Shown here: positions 28,860-38,600 of the stretch, in pieces
Position numbering within the stretch: position 1 is the stretch's first letter
Layout: the number at the start of each line of letters is the position of its first letter
Assembly (NCBI RefSeq): GCF_002007605.1
Contig: NZ_CP019799.1
Span: forward strand, 1-64,000
Origin: Cellvibrio sp. PSBB023
GTDB lineage: Bacteria; Pseudomonadota; Gammaproteobacteria; Pseudomonadales; Cellvibrionaceae
DNA: 64,000 nucleotides
Direction of reading: 5' to 3'
Program-made: the position numbers and the translations under genes
Notes under the pieces: generated by a model
The model's input: only the letters and a program-made list of their open reading frames with translations
What the model was told of the DNA's origin: nothing
Database searches by the model: none

Positions 28860-29492
28860 GTGAATGCAGTTGTTCCGTCGTTGTATCTGGCATCCCAATC
28901 GCCCCGCCGTCGCGAGCTGTTGCAGCAGATCGGTGTTGTCCATGCGGTGATTAACGCTTCTATTCCCGAACAACCGGCAGCCGGCGAGACGGCGCTGGAT
29001 TATGTGCAGCGCCTGGCGCGCGAAAAAGCCGCCGCCGGTTTTGCGCAGCTCGTACAGCAACAACTACCTCTCGCCCCGGTACTGGGTGCTGATACGCTCG
29101 GCTTGCTGGATGGCGTGATCCTTGAAAAACCCCGTAATAAAGCTCACGCCGAAGCCATGTTGCGCCAGTTATCCGGTCGCACCCATCAGGTGATTACCGC
29201 TGTTGCCCTCCACTCAAACACCCGACAAGCACTGCGTGTATCTATGACGGATGTCACATTCCGTCCGCTCAGTGACGCCGAAATCGCCGCGTATTGGGAC
29301 ACGGGTGAACCGCAAGACAAGGCGGGCAGTTACGCGATTCAAGGCTTGGGCGCGGTGTTTGTACAGGAAATTCGCGGTAGCTATTCCGGGGTAGTGGGGC
29401 TGCCAATTGAGGCGACCTGCGAGCTGTTGCGCGAATTCTCGGTGCCCTGGTGGACACCCGCTGCGCGACCAGCGGTGGAGCGCAAGTCATGA
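28860..29492 (+). CDS. maf: Maf-like nucleoside triphosphate pyrophosphatase (YhdE type)
   Basis: Hydrolyses dTTP/UTP and modified nucleotides. SQSPRRRELLQQIG, LGADTLG, and KAGSYAIQGLG are the three family motifs. GTG 28860 is the start, with AGGAGAT upstream. Its stop overlaps the rng start (ATGA), and maf-rng pairing is conserved in gammaproteobacteria. Confidence 0.92.
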   Translation: MNAVVPSLYLASQSPRRRELLQQIGVVHAVINASIPEQPAAGETALDYVQRLAREKAAAGFAQLVQQQLPLAPVLGADTLGLLDGVILEKPRNKAHAEAMLRQLSGRTHQVITAVALHSNTRQALRVSMTDVTFRPLSDAEIAAYWDTGEPQDKAGSYAIQGLGAVFVQEIRGSYSGVVGLPIEATCELLREFSVPWWTPAARPAVERKS

Positions 29493-30958
29493 GTGAAGAA
29501 ATTCTTATCAATGTCTCCCCTGTGGAGACCCGGGTAGCGCTGGTTGAAAACGGTGTGGTGCAGGAGTTCTACATCGAGCGCAGCCACGGCGAAAGTTACG
29601 TGGGCAATATCTATAAAGGTAAGGTGGTGCGCGTGCTGCCCGGTATGCAGGCGGCATTTGTCGATATCGGCCTTGAGCGCACCGGTTTTATTCACGCCGC
29701 CGACATGATGCCCGAACCGCCCGAGGGTGAAGTCCGGCGCGGCGAAGTGCCTGACATACGCACCCTGGTGCGCGAAGGCCAGACACTGCTGGTGCAGGTA
29801 GCCAAAGACCCTATCAGTACCAAAGGTGCGCGTTTAACAACCCATTTGACCCTCTCATCACGCTATTTGGTGTACATGCCTAACTCGTCCCATATTGGCG
29901 TGTCTACGCGTATTGAGGATGAGCCCGAGCGCGAGCGCTTGCGCCAGGCGGTGGAAACGGCAGTGAGCGGGCAGGGTATTAGCGGTGGGTTTATTGTGCG
30001 CACCGTGGCGGAAGGTGCCGATGCCGACGCAATCAACGCCGATATTCCGTTTTTATGCCAGCTTTGGCAGGATTTGAGTGCAAAACTACCGGGCCTGGGG
30101 GTTCCTGCGGAACTTCATCGCGATATGCCGCTCTATCTGCGCGCGCTGCGCGATATGGCGCGTGCGCCCATTGACCGTGTGCGGGTGGATTCACGCCTGA
30201 CCTGGCAGCAAATGCAGGAATTTGCCGCTAAATATGCGCCGCAATTGGTGGAGTTGATTGAGCTGTACAGTGGGGATCGCCCGCTGTTGGAACTCTATGG
30301 CGTGGAGGAGGAAATCCGCCGTGCACTGGAGCCGCGTGTTGCGCTGAAATCCAACGGCTATTTGATTATTGAACAGACCGAAGCCATGACCACGGTGGAT
30401 GTGAACACCGGTGCGTTTGTCGGCCATCGCAATCTGGAAGAGACGATTTTCAAAACCAATCTGGAAGCGGCGACGGCCATTGCCCGTCAGCTGCGGTTGC
30501 GCAATTTAGGTGGCATTATCATTCTCGATTTTATCGACATGAAAGATGCCGAACACCAGCGGCAGGTGCTGCGCACCCTGGAAAAAGCCCTGGAGAAGGA
30601 TCACGCCAAGACCCGCATTACCGGTGTGTCGGAATTGGGGCTGGTGGAGATGGCGCGCAAGCGCACCCGCGAATCCCTTGGGCAGTTGTTGTGCGAGCCC
30701 TGTCCGGTATGCCAGGGGCGCGGCCAATTAAAGTCAGCAGAGACGGTGTGTTACGAAATTTTCCGCGAAATTTTGCGTATGGCGCGCACCTACGATAATG
30801 AAAAATTTTTGGTGTTGGCATCGCAGTTGGTGGTAGATCGACTGCTCGATGAACAGGCAACCTATGTTGCCGACTTGGAAGCTTTTATTAACCGAACAAT
30901 CGAATTCAGGGTTGAGGCGCTCTTCCATCAAGAGCAATACGATATTGTGTTGGTGTAA
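29489..30958 (+). CDS. rng: Ribonuclease G
   Basis: 489-residue endoribonuclease of the RNase E/G family, for 16S rRNA 5' maturation and mRNA decay. MSEEILINVSPVETRVALVE is the family N-terminus. The S1 domain holds GNIYKGKVVRVLPGMQAAFV. Catalytic Asp are in TTVDVNTGAF and IILDFIDMKD; the zinc-link is CEPCPVCQGRG. ATG 29489 overlaps the maf stop, preferred to the upstream codon at 29450. Confidence 0.94.
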   Translation: MSEEILINVSPVETRVALVENGVVQEFYIERSHGESYVGNIYKGKVVRVLPGMQAAFVDIGLERTGFIHAADMMPEPPEGEVRRGEVPDIRTLVREGQTLLVQVAKDPISTKGARLTTHLTLSSRYLVYMPNSSHIGVSTRIEDEPERERLRQAVETAVSGQGISGGFIVRTVAEGADADAINADIPFLCQLWQDLSAKLPGLGVPAELHRDMPLYLRALRDMARAPIDRVRVDSRLTWQQMQEFAAKYAPQLVELIELYSGDRPLLELYGVEEEIRRALEPRVALKSNGYLIIEQTEAMTTVDVNTGAFVGHRNLEETIFKTNLEAATAIARQLRLRNLGGIIILDFIDMKDAEHQRQVLRTLEKALEKDHAKTRITGVSELGLVEMARKRTRESLGQLLCEPCPVCQGRGQLKSAETVCYEIFREILRMARTYDNEKFLVLASQLVVDRLLDEQATYVADLEAFINRTIEFRVEALFHQEQYDIVLV

Positions 30959-30998
30959 CGCTGTACTCTAGTCCTTTACCTTGGAACGCATGGCCCTA

Positions 30999-33900
30999 AT
31001 GAAACGCACCTTACATAAACTGGTGAAATGGTGTTACCTGCTGACTGCGCTGGCGCTGATTCTATTGGCGGTTCTGGTGCAGTCCGGGCGCAGCTTTTCC
31101 CACGTGTTGGGTGATTACGAACAGGATATTGCCAGCTATCTCTCCAACAAGCTCAATGCCGAGGTAAAAATAGGCCGAATCCAGGCGGAGTGGAACGGGC
31201 TTAAACCCAGTTTGGTGGTCGATAATTTCCACATCCAAAGCCGCGAAGGCCTGCCTATTGTGGCCTTTGATCAAGCGCGGATGCGCTTTGATATTCTCAA
31301 ATCCCTGCGCAACGCCCGATTGGTCTGGAGCAACCTCAGCCTCAGTGAAGTGGATATGGATTTTGTCCAGACGGATGACGGTTTTTGGCGCATTGCCGGC
31401 CTGCCACCTGCCAATAAAACTCCAGATGCCAAACACACCGACCTGAATAGCCTGGTCGATATGCTGTTGTTGTCGACGCGCATCGAATTGCAGAGCAGCC
31501 AGTTTCGGTTTGCTTTTGCCAGCGGTCAGCAAATGCTGTTGGATTCACCCTATGTCCTGCTGGAAAGCGCGGATAATTTCCATCGCCTGTCACTGCAAAT
31601 TGATGTGGATAAGCAACCGCGCAGTGTTTATCTGGTACTGGAAGGGCATGGCGATCCACGCCAGCAAGCCAGTTTCCGCAGCAAGGGGTATTTGCAGCTC
31701 AACCGCTTTCCCACCGGTGAACCCGTGGCGGCAGCCAGTGCATTTTTGTTGGGCGGTGCGGGTAAATCCGTATTGCAAAGTGAAGGTAGCCTGGATGCCA
31801 ATATTTGGTTTGAAAGCCGTGCCAAAGGCCAGGGTTATGACCTGAGTGGGCGTTTGGCCTTGCAGCGATTGTCAGTGCCTGTGGCCGAGCGCCGCTTGGC
31901 GCTGGATGATTTTACCACCGAGCTAACCGGCCACTGGCTGCCCAATGGCGACTGGCGGTTGGGCCTGCAACAACTCACGGCGGCCGTGCAGGATGAGCAA
32001 ATCGACGGTACCAATATCGCGTTTTCGTCCAGCGGCTTTAACCAGCCCGTCATGGTCAATATGGATCGCCTGGATCTGGCGCGCCTGAGTCAAATGTTTG
32101 TGCGCGCCGGGGTATTGCCCGAGGGCATACTGGCCGAGGTGTTGGGCAGCCTCTCTCCGCGCGGCGAGCTGCGCAATATCCAGCTTAGCCTGCCCATTAA
32201 AAAGCCTGCCGATTGGCAACTGCGCGCCAACCTGCATCAGGTGACTGTGGGTGCCTGGCGCGGTGTTCCGGCACTGGTCGGGGTGGATGGCTATCTGCAA
32301 GCCGGCAAAACCAGTGGATTTGTAGATATCGACAGCCGTGCCGGTTTTTCAATGCATTACTCGCCCACCTTTGCCGACGCCATGGATTACGACCGGGCGC
32401 GCGGTCAGGTTGCCTGGCATTTGCAGCGCGATAACAACCGGATTTACGTCAACAGCGGCCTGTTGGAGTTTCAAAAAGGCAATGAACTGGCGCGCGGCTA
32501 TATGTGGCTCGGGCTGCCTTGGAAACGTAATACGGGCGATATTGACCTCTACTTGCAGATTGGCGGGCAACAGGTCAATGCCAACCGCTATCAGGTATAT
32601 GTGCCGCAAACCCTGCCGCAAACCCTGCGCAAATGGCTGGGCGATAGCCTGGGCGAGGACACGCCCGGCATTGCGTCCCGCGTCGGGTTTATGTATCGCG
32701 GTACCTTGAACACACCCAATCCCCTGGCGCGTACGGCGCAACTGGCGTTGGATCTGGAGGGCGTGGATCTGGATTATCACCCCGGCTGGCCAGCCCTGAG
32801 CGATATTCATGGCCAGCTTTCCGTGAGCGATGTGCATGTAACGGCCAAGGTGAACAGTGCCAAGGTGTTGGATAGCCAGGTAGATCAGGCAAGTATTCGC
32901 GTTAACCCCCGCGCTCGGGGGCCGGGTTCGCTGTTGCAGGTGGACGGCCAGATCAGCGGTTTGGCCAGCGACGGTATTCGCGTGTTGCGCGAGGGGCAAT
33001 TGCGCCAATATTTGGGCAGCAGTATGGATTCCTGGTCGATGCAAGGGCAGATGCTGGCGCGGCTGGACTTGGATATTCCTCTCGGCACGGGCGAAGAAAA
33101 ACCGGCAGATGCCCATCAACAAGTCGATGTGGAATTACAGGCTCCATTGTTTGAATTGCAAAACCTCAATCTGAGTGTGAACGATCTGCAGGGCAAGATC
33201 CGTTACAACAGCACAACCGGTATCGCCAGCGAAGATTTGCGTGGGTTGTTCTTCGGTGAGCCGCTCAAGGTGAATTTGTTGAGCGACAAAGCCAAAGGGG
33301 CTAATAAAACTCTGATCGAGTTGCAAGGGCGGGTGGCCAGTGAGCAACTAGCACTCTGGAGCAAGCGCCCGGAAACCCTGTTTATGGAAGGGGTGGTGCC
33401 TTATGAGGCGAAGGTGGAACTCAATCATCAGGTGCGCGCTGACACAGATGAGGCGAATGACACGTCCGCAGACACGCTGCTCAGTCCCCGTGAATTTGCC
33501 AATCAATCCTTTGCCCGCGTAACGCTCAAGTCCAATTTGGCGGGCGTTAGCATTGATCTGCCAGCGCCTTATGGCAAGCAGGCAGCGGAAGAGCGGCCCT
33601 TTACCTTTAACCTGTGGCTACAGGAAAAACAGTCGCAAATCCGTGTGGATTACAACCAGGACGTGCAAGCCTTGCTGCGTATGGATCGCACCAATAATAA
33701 CCAACTGCTCAACGCCAATATTGCATTAGCCGCCGATGCGCGCTTGGGCGATAAGGCACAATTCCTGGTGTCCGGTTTTTTACCCAGCGTCGATCTGGAT
33801 GCCTGGAAAAAGATACAAGCCCGTTACACCACCTATGCCGAACGTTTGTCCCCTGTGATAGTGCGCCCGCTCTCGGCAGCACAATCCCCATCGCAACCTC

Positions 33901-35192
33901 CGGTTAATGACCTGCCGGCCAGTGACAAAGTCGGTGAGGTGGCTGGCCTGCCGTTTCGTATTGAATTGGTCCTGGGCCACTATGAGCTGGGCCCCATGAC
34001 ACTGGAAAACCTGAATGTGACGGCTATACCGGTCAGTGCCGGTTGGCAGTTAGCGGTTAGCAATCCCCTGGTAGAAGGCGATCTATTTGTCCCGCAAAGT
34101 CCGTTTGTGGCGATGGATGTCGACCTCAAACGCCTCTCCCTCAACTCTGTCGCCCTGGGGCTAACACCGCCCGATGCCTCGACAGAAGCTGCGCCCACTA
34201 CCACGGAAGCCGCAGCGCAAGAGGTGGTGAAGGTCATCGACCCGCGCCAACTGCCGCGTGCCAATATCAATGTGCGTTCGCTCTTTCTGGACGATAAAGA
34301 CTATGGCACCTGGTCGCTGCAACTGCGCCCCGGCCAGCGCGGTGTGGTTATCGACAATATTCGTGGCACCATTCGCGGCGTTACCGTAAGCGGTCTGGGC
34401 GACAAGGCCAGCGAGGGCGAACCGGCTGGCGCCAAACTGATTTGGCAGCACACCGATGTGGGTGTACAAACCCGTTTTATTGGCCGCTTGAGCGCGGGCG
34501 ATATAGGCGCAGTGCTGCGCGACTGGCAAAAACCGGACACAGTGGAAAGCACCACGGCCAGCTATCAGGCCGATCTGTTCTGGCCGGGTTCACCGCAGGA
34601 TTTCAAATTGCTCAACCTGGGTGGTGACATGACCATCGTCATGGCCAATGGTCGGTTCAAGCGCGATGCCAGTGCCGGTGAAGGTATTTTGCGGTTGATG
34701 TCGGTGCTCAACTTTGACTCCCTGGCGCGCCGCCTGCGTTTGGACTTTTCCGACCTGTATAAAAGCGGTTTGGCCTACGACAAAATCACCGGCAAGGTAC
34801 GTTTTAATCAGGGCATTCTGGTGTTTGAAGAGCCTCTGGTGGTGATTACCCCCTCTAGCGGCATGCAAATGGCAGGCACCATCGACCTGCGCCGCGAACG
34901 GTTGGATACCCGTTTGGTTGCCGCCCTTCCCGTGGCAGGTAACGTGACGTTTTATGCTGCCCTGGCTGCCGGTTTGCCTGCTGCCGCCGGTATTTATGTG
35001 GTGAGCAAGCTTTTCAAGAAGCAGGTAGATCAAGCCACCAGTGTGAGCTATACCATCAAAGGCAGTTGGGATGACCCCAAAATGCGTTTTGATCGCCTGT
35101 TTGAAAGTGAGCAGAGCCTGCGCGATAGCGTGAAGAAAAACGAAGCTGAAAAACAAGAGCAGCGACGGCGGCGACGACAAGCCGATGAATAG
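30999..35192 (+). CDS. YhdP family AsmA-like protein (TIGR02099)
   Basis: Very long envelope protein of about 1397 residues with an N-terminal membrane helix (WCYLLTALALILLAVLVQ) and an extended periplasmic beta-rich body, ending in GDMTIVMANGRFKRDASAGE and a basic KK-rich tail. YhdP-like AsmA proteins form bridges that carry phospholipid to the outer membrane. ATG 30999 (MKRTLHKLVKW) is preferred; 30990 and TTG 30981 are alternatives. Follows rng as in other gammaproteobacteria, but the usual nitrilase and tldD neighbours are missing downstream. Confidence 0.88.
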   Translation: MKRTLHKLVKWCYLLTALALILLAVLVQSGRSFSHVLGDYEQDIASYLSNKLNAEVKIGRIQAEWNGLKPSLVVDNFHIQSREGLPIVAFDQARMRFDILKSLRNARLVWSNLSLSEVDMDFVQTDDGFWRIAGLPPANKTPDAKHTDLNSLVDMLLLSTRIELQSSQFRFAFASGQQMLLDSPYVLLESADNFHRLSLQIDVDKQPRSVYLVLEGHGDPRQQASFRSKGYLQLNRFPTGEPVAAASAFLLGGAGKSVLQSEGSLDANIWFESRAKGQGYDLSGRLALQRLSVPVAERRLALDDFTTELTGHWLPNGDWRLGLQQLTAAVQDEQIDGTNIAFSSSGFNQPVMVNMDRLDLARLSQMFVRAGVLPEGILAEVLGSLSPRGELRNIQLSLPIKKPADWQLRANLHQVTVGAWRGVPALVGVDGYLQAGKTSGFVDIDSRAGFSMHYSPTFADAMDYDRARGQVAWHLQRDNNRIYVNSGLLEFQKGNELARGYMWLGLPWKRNTGDIDLYLQIGGQQVNANRYQVYVPQTLPQTLRKWLGDSLGEDTPGIASRVGFMYRGTLNTPNPLARTAQLALDLEGVDLDYHPGWPALSDIHGQLSVSDVHVTAKVNSAKVLDSQVDQASIRVNPRARGPGSLLQVDGQISGLASDGIRVLREGQLRQYLGSSMDSWSMQGQMLARLDLDIPLGTGEEKPADAHQQVDVELQAPLFELQNLNLSVNDLQGKIRYNSTTGIASEDLRGLFFGEPLKVNLLSDKAKGANKTLIELQGRVASEQLALWSKRPETLFMEGVVPYEAKVELNHQVRADTDEANDTSADTLLSPREFANQSFARVTLKSNLAGVSIDLPAPYGKQAAEERPFTFNLWLQEKQSQIRVDYNQDVQALLRMDRTNNNQLLNANIALAADARLGDKAQFLVSGFLPSVDLDAWKKIQARYTTYAERLSPVIVRPLSAAQSPSQPPVNDLPASDKVGEVAGLPFRIELVLGHYELGPMTLENLNVTAIPVSAGWQLAVSNPLVEGDLFVPQSPFVAMDVDLKRLSLNSVALGLTPPDASTEAAPTTTEAAAQEVVKVIDPRQLPRANINVRSLFLDDKDYGTWSLQLRPGQRGVVIDNIRGTIRGVTVSGLGDKASEGEPAGAKLIWQHTDVGVQTRFIGRLSAGDIGAVLRDWQKPDTVESTTASYQADLFWPGSPQDFKLLNLGGDMTIVMANGRFKRDASAGEGILRLMSVLNFDSLARRLRLDFSDLYKSGLAYDKITGKVRFNQGILVFEEPLVVITPSSGMQMAGTIDLRRERLDTRLVAALPVAGNVTFYAALAAGLPAAAGIYVVSKLFKKQVDQATSVSYTIKGSWDDPKMRFDRLFESEQSLRDSVKKNEAEKQEQRRRRRQADE

Positions 35193-35240
35193 TTGTCAGG
35201 ACGCTAATCACTGCCCCATCGCCACAATTACTCCCGCACC

Positions 35241-35264
35241 ACAAGCAGCTTCGGCTGCTTGTTT
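35241..35264 (+). terminator. Terminator-like hairpin after the YhdP gene
   Basis: ACAAGCAGC and GCTGCTTGT form a 9-bp stem closed by a stable TTCG tetraloop, then TT-G-TT. It ends the mreBCD-maf-rng-yhdP transcript. Confidence 0.7.
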
Positions 35265-35320
35265 GTTATCTGGCTTGTGTGACTCACATCGCGCTCTGGC
35301 TGTGGTGCGTTTTACACAAC

Positions 35321-35352
35321 CGCGTACGGCTGGTGTTGTTTAGCCGTACGCG
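35321..35352. repeat. Perfect 11-bp inverted repeat
   Basis: CGCGTACGGCT and AGCCGTACGCG flank a 10-base loop. There is no T run after it. It is too long and exact for chance in this stretch and may be a protein site or part of a small palindromic element. Confidence 0.5.
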
Positions 35353-35660
35353 TAAATTCAACAATGAGGATGGCGGCGAATTACTCCCGTATCGACCTGA
35401 AAATAGTCGGTTTATTGTGATCGATTTGGCTAAAAACCGACAATTCACTCCCATGTTTTTGCAATTCACCTAAGTGAGATGCCTACTGCCCTCGCTTGTC
35501 CATACCATCTTCCTGCTCAGCCAACCCTATAAACCATAATCAGGTTGGCAATAGCGATTCACTGCAGCCTTTGCGGTATGTCATCTCCGGTTCTCAACCA
35601 GCGCAGCGCCTGACGCTTTGATGTGGCACTGCGTCATGCCAATGCTTTTGGAGGAAACAC

Positions 35661-38600
35661 ATGAACACCCTTATTAACAGCCCCCGCTGTGTTACAGCAG
35701 TGCGGCGATGCGCCGCTATTCGCGGCCTGTGTTATTCGCTTGTCGCCATTACCTCGGCACTATTTGTCGCTGCCTCCACAAGTGCGCAGGCTCCCGTGTC
35801 CACCGACTTCCAGCGAACGGTTGTGGCTGAAGGGCTGGATTTGCCCATGGAGTTTGAAATCTCCACCGATGGCCGGGTCTTTGTGGTGGGCAAATGCGGC
35901 AAGCTGTACGCCTGGCGTCTGGACGGCGGGACAGCCGCAATGACCGCGACTGTGCCCAATGTGCGCTGCGTGTTTGAGGACGGTTTGCTGAGTGTCGCGC
36001 TGGACCCCAACTTTACCCAGAACAATTTTATTTATTTCCAATACACCGCGCCCGGCAGCAAAACCCGCGTATCGCGTTTTACTGTCAATGCTAACAATGG
36101 GCTGGTGGCCGGGTCGGAAGCTATTTTGCTGGAGTGGACAACCGGTAGCGAAGCGCACGGCCATATGGGCGGCAGCCTGAAGTTTGATAAAAGTGGCAAC
36201 CTGCTGATCACCACTGGCGATAACAATGCCGCCAGTGGCTATTTTGCCGAAGGCGCCCAGGAAACCTCCGGTAATACCAATGACTTGCGCGGCAAAGTCT
36301 TGCGTATCCGGCCAACAGCCGCTGGTGGCTACACTATTCCAGCGGGGAATTTGTTCCCCGGCGATGCTACCCATCGCCCTGAAATTTACGGCATGGGGTT
36401 TCGCAATCCCTTCCGTATCAATATTGACCCGCTGACCGGCTATGCCTACGTCGGCGATATAGGACCGGATGCCTCGGCGGCGAGCGCGGAAGGCCCGGGC
36501 GGTATGGATGAGCTGCATGAACTGCGCGGTGCTGGCAATTACGGCTGGCCCTACATTATTGGGTTTAACCAGCCCTATGCCGGGTTTAACCCGACCAACA
36601 TAGTCAACAATCACCCGCGTAATACCGGGGCGAAAAACCTGCCAGCGGCAATCCCCGCGCTCTGGACAATTCGCCATCAGGCCACTATGGCGGGGCCGGT
36701 GTATCGCTTTAATGAAGCCATCACCAATGAATTCAAACTGCCTGAATATTACGATGGCCGGTTGATTTTCTGGGATTTCAACAGCAGCAAATTCTCTACG
36801 ATTAACCTGGCCGCCAATGCCAACCCGCCGGTGGCGGAAGATTTCCCCCTGAACACCGCCAATTTTCAAGGTGCGATCGATGTGGAGCTTGATCCGCGCA
36901 CCCATCAACTTTATGTATTGCAATGGGGTTCAGGCTGCTGCGACAAGGAGCCCTATGGCAACGGCATACTCTATCGCTTTGATTACATTGGCGACCGCGA
37001 TAATGGCACTAATGTCGCTGTAGGCGGTGCTGCCAACGCGACTTCGGAAGTGGGCGGCAACCTGGCTCGCTATGCGATTGATGGCGACCCGACTACCCGC
37101 TGGGAGAGCGCATCCTCTGACCCGCAAAGCCTGACCATTGATTTGGGGACACCAACGACTATCGCGACCATTGTGATCAAATGGGAAGCGGCATTTAGCT
37201 CGCAATACATAATCGAAGGTTCGGTCAATGGCTCCACCTGGGAGCGCTTGGTGACCAATAACAACGGCACAGGCAATGCCGAGTTACACATGATCAATTC
37301 AACAGCGGCCTACCGCTATGTGCGCCTCACCGGCACCGCGCGCGCCAGCGCCTATGGCCATTCGATCTATGAATTTGAAATATTTGCCGGTGAGGAACCG
37401 GAGCAGCCGCTCACCGAATTCGCCTATTTGAATATGCCCAAAACGCTGGATGCCAACTTCACTGGCGTGCCCCGGTTGTTATCGCAAACCGGTGTGTTCA
37501 GCAATACCCCGAGTCGGGTACCCAGCCCGCATTTATTGCCTTTCGCGCCCAACAGCCAGCTCTATTCCGATAACGCCACCAAAGCGCGCTGGATATCGTT
37601 ACCCGCCAATACCCGCGTGAAATGGGATGCAAAGGAAAACTGGGTATTCCCGCAAGGCACGGTGGTGGTGAAAAACTTTGACTTGCCGACCAATGCGAAT
37701 AATCCCGCGCAGCAGCGGCGCCTGGAAACCCGGCTGTTAGTAGTCAAGGCCGATGGCAAAGTCTATGGCGTCACTTACCGTTGGCGCGCCGATAACAGCG
37801 ATGCGGATTTGTTGATGACCGGTGCCCAACAAAACATCGCCATCACCAATGCCAATGGCTCCACCACCACCCAAACCTGGAGCTACCCAAGTCCCACGGA
37901 ATGTATTGATTGCCACAACCCGCAGTCCAGCCAAATCCTCGGCTTGAGCACACGTCAGTTGAATGGCAACTACACCTATGCCAATGGAACGAGCGAAAAC
38001 CAACTGGCGCACTGGAACAACCGCAACCTGTTTACTCCGGCATTCAACAATAACCAGATTGCCGGATTCGACAAAATGGTCGCGCTTAACAACACCAGTG
38101 CTTCGCTGGAGGCCAGGGTGAAATCCTACCTGGATGCCAACTGCGCCCACTGCCATGGCACCGGCAACGGGGGATCGCAATGGGATGCACGCTTCAACAC
38201 GCCGCTGAGCCAAATGAAAATCGTCAATCTCGCGACCACCGGCATTCGCAATTACCAGGCGGACTACGGTATCGCCAACGCGAAAGTGGTTGCTGCCGGT
38301 GCGCCGCAGGAGTCGGTGCTCTATATCCGCGACAAGAGCATTAACCCCAATGACCGTATGCCACCCTTGGGGCGCTCGCTGGAGCACAGTGAATATATTG
38401 CGGTGCTGGATCAGTGGATCACCGGCTTGACTGGCACGCCACCCCAACAGGGCAAGGTGTTGTTGTCCCGTGGCAAACCGGTGACCAGCTCATCCTTTGA
38501 AGGCGGTTTTATTGGCAGCAATGTAGTCGATGGCGACGTGCTGACCCGTTGGGGCAGCGAGTTCTCTGACCTGCAATGGATCCAGATCGATCTGGAAACT

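Larger units (their letters stand above)
35193..35660. other. 468-bp intergenic region with two strong hairpins
   Basis: No convincing gene; the 64-residue frame at 35279-35473 has no ribosome site and no family look. It contains the terminator at 35241-35264 and the perfect hairpin at 35321-35352. The ribosome site GGAGGA lies just before the next gene. Confidence 0.5.

Noticed and set aside
35279..35473. 64-codon frame in the intergenic region
   Set aside because: No ribosome site, and it contains the 35321-35352 hairpin. Composition does not look like a protein.
35760..36923. 387-codon minus-strand frame
   Set aside because: Opposite the propeller domain of the chimeric gene, which has a clear signal peptide and domain structure.
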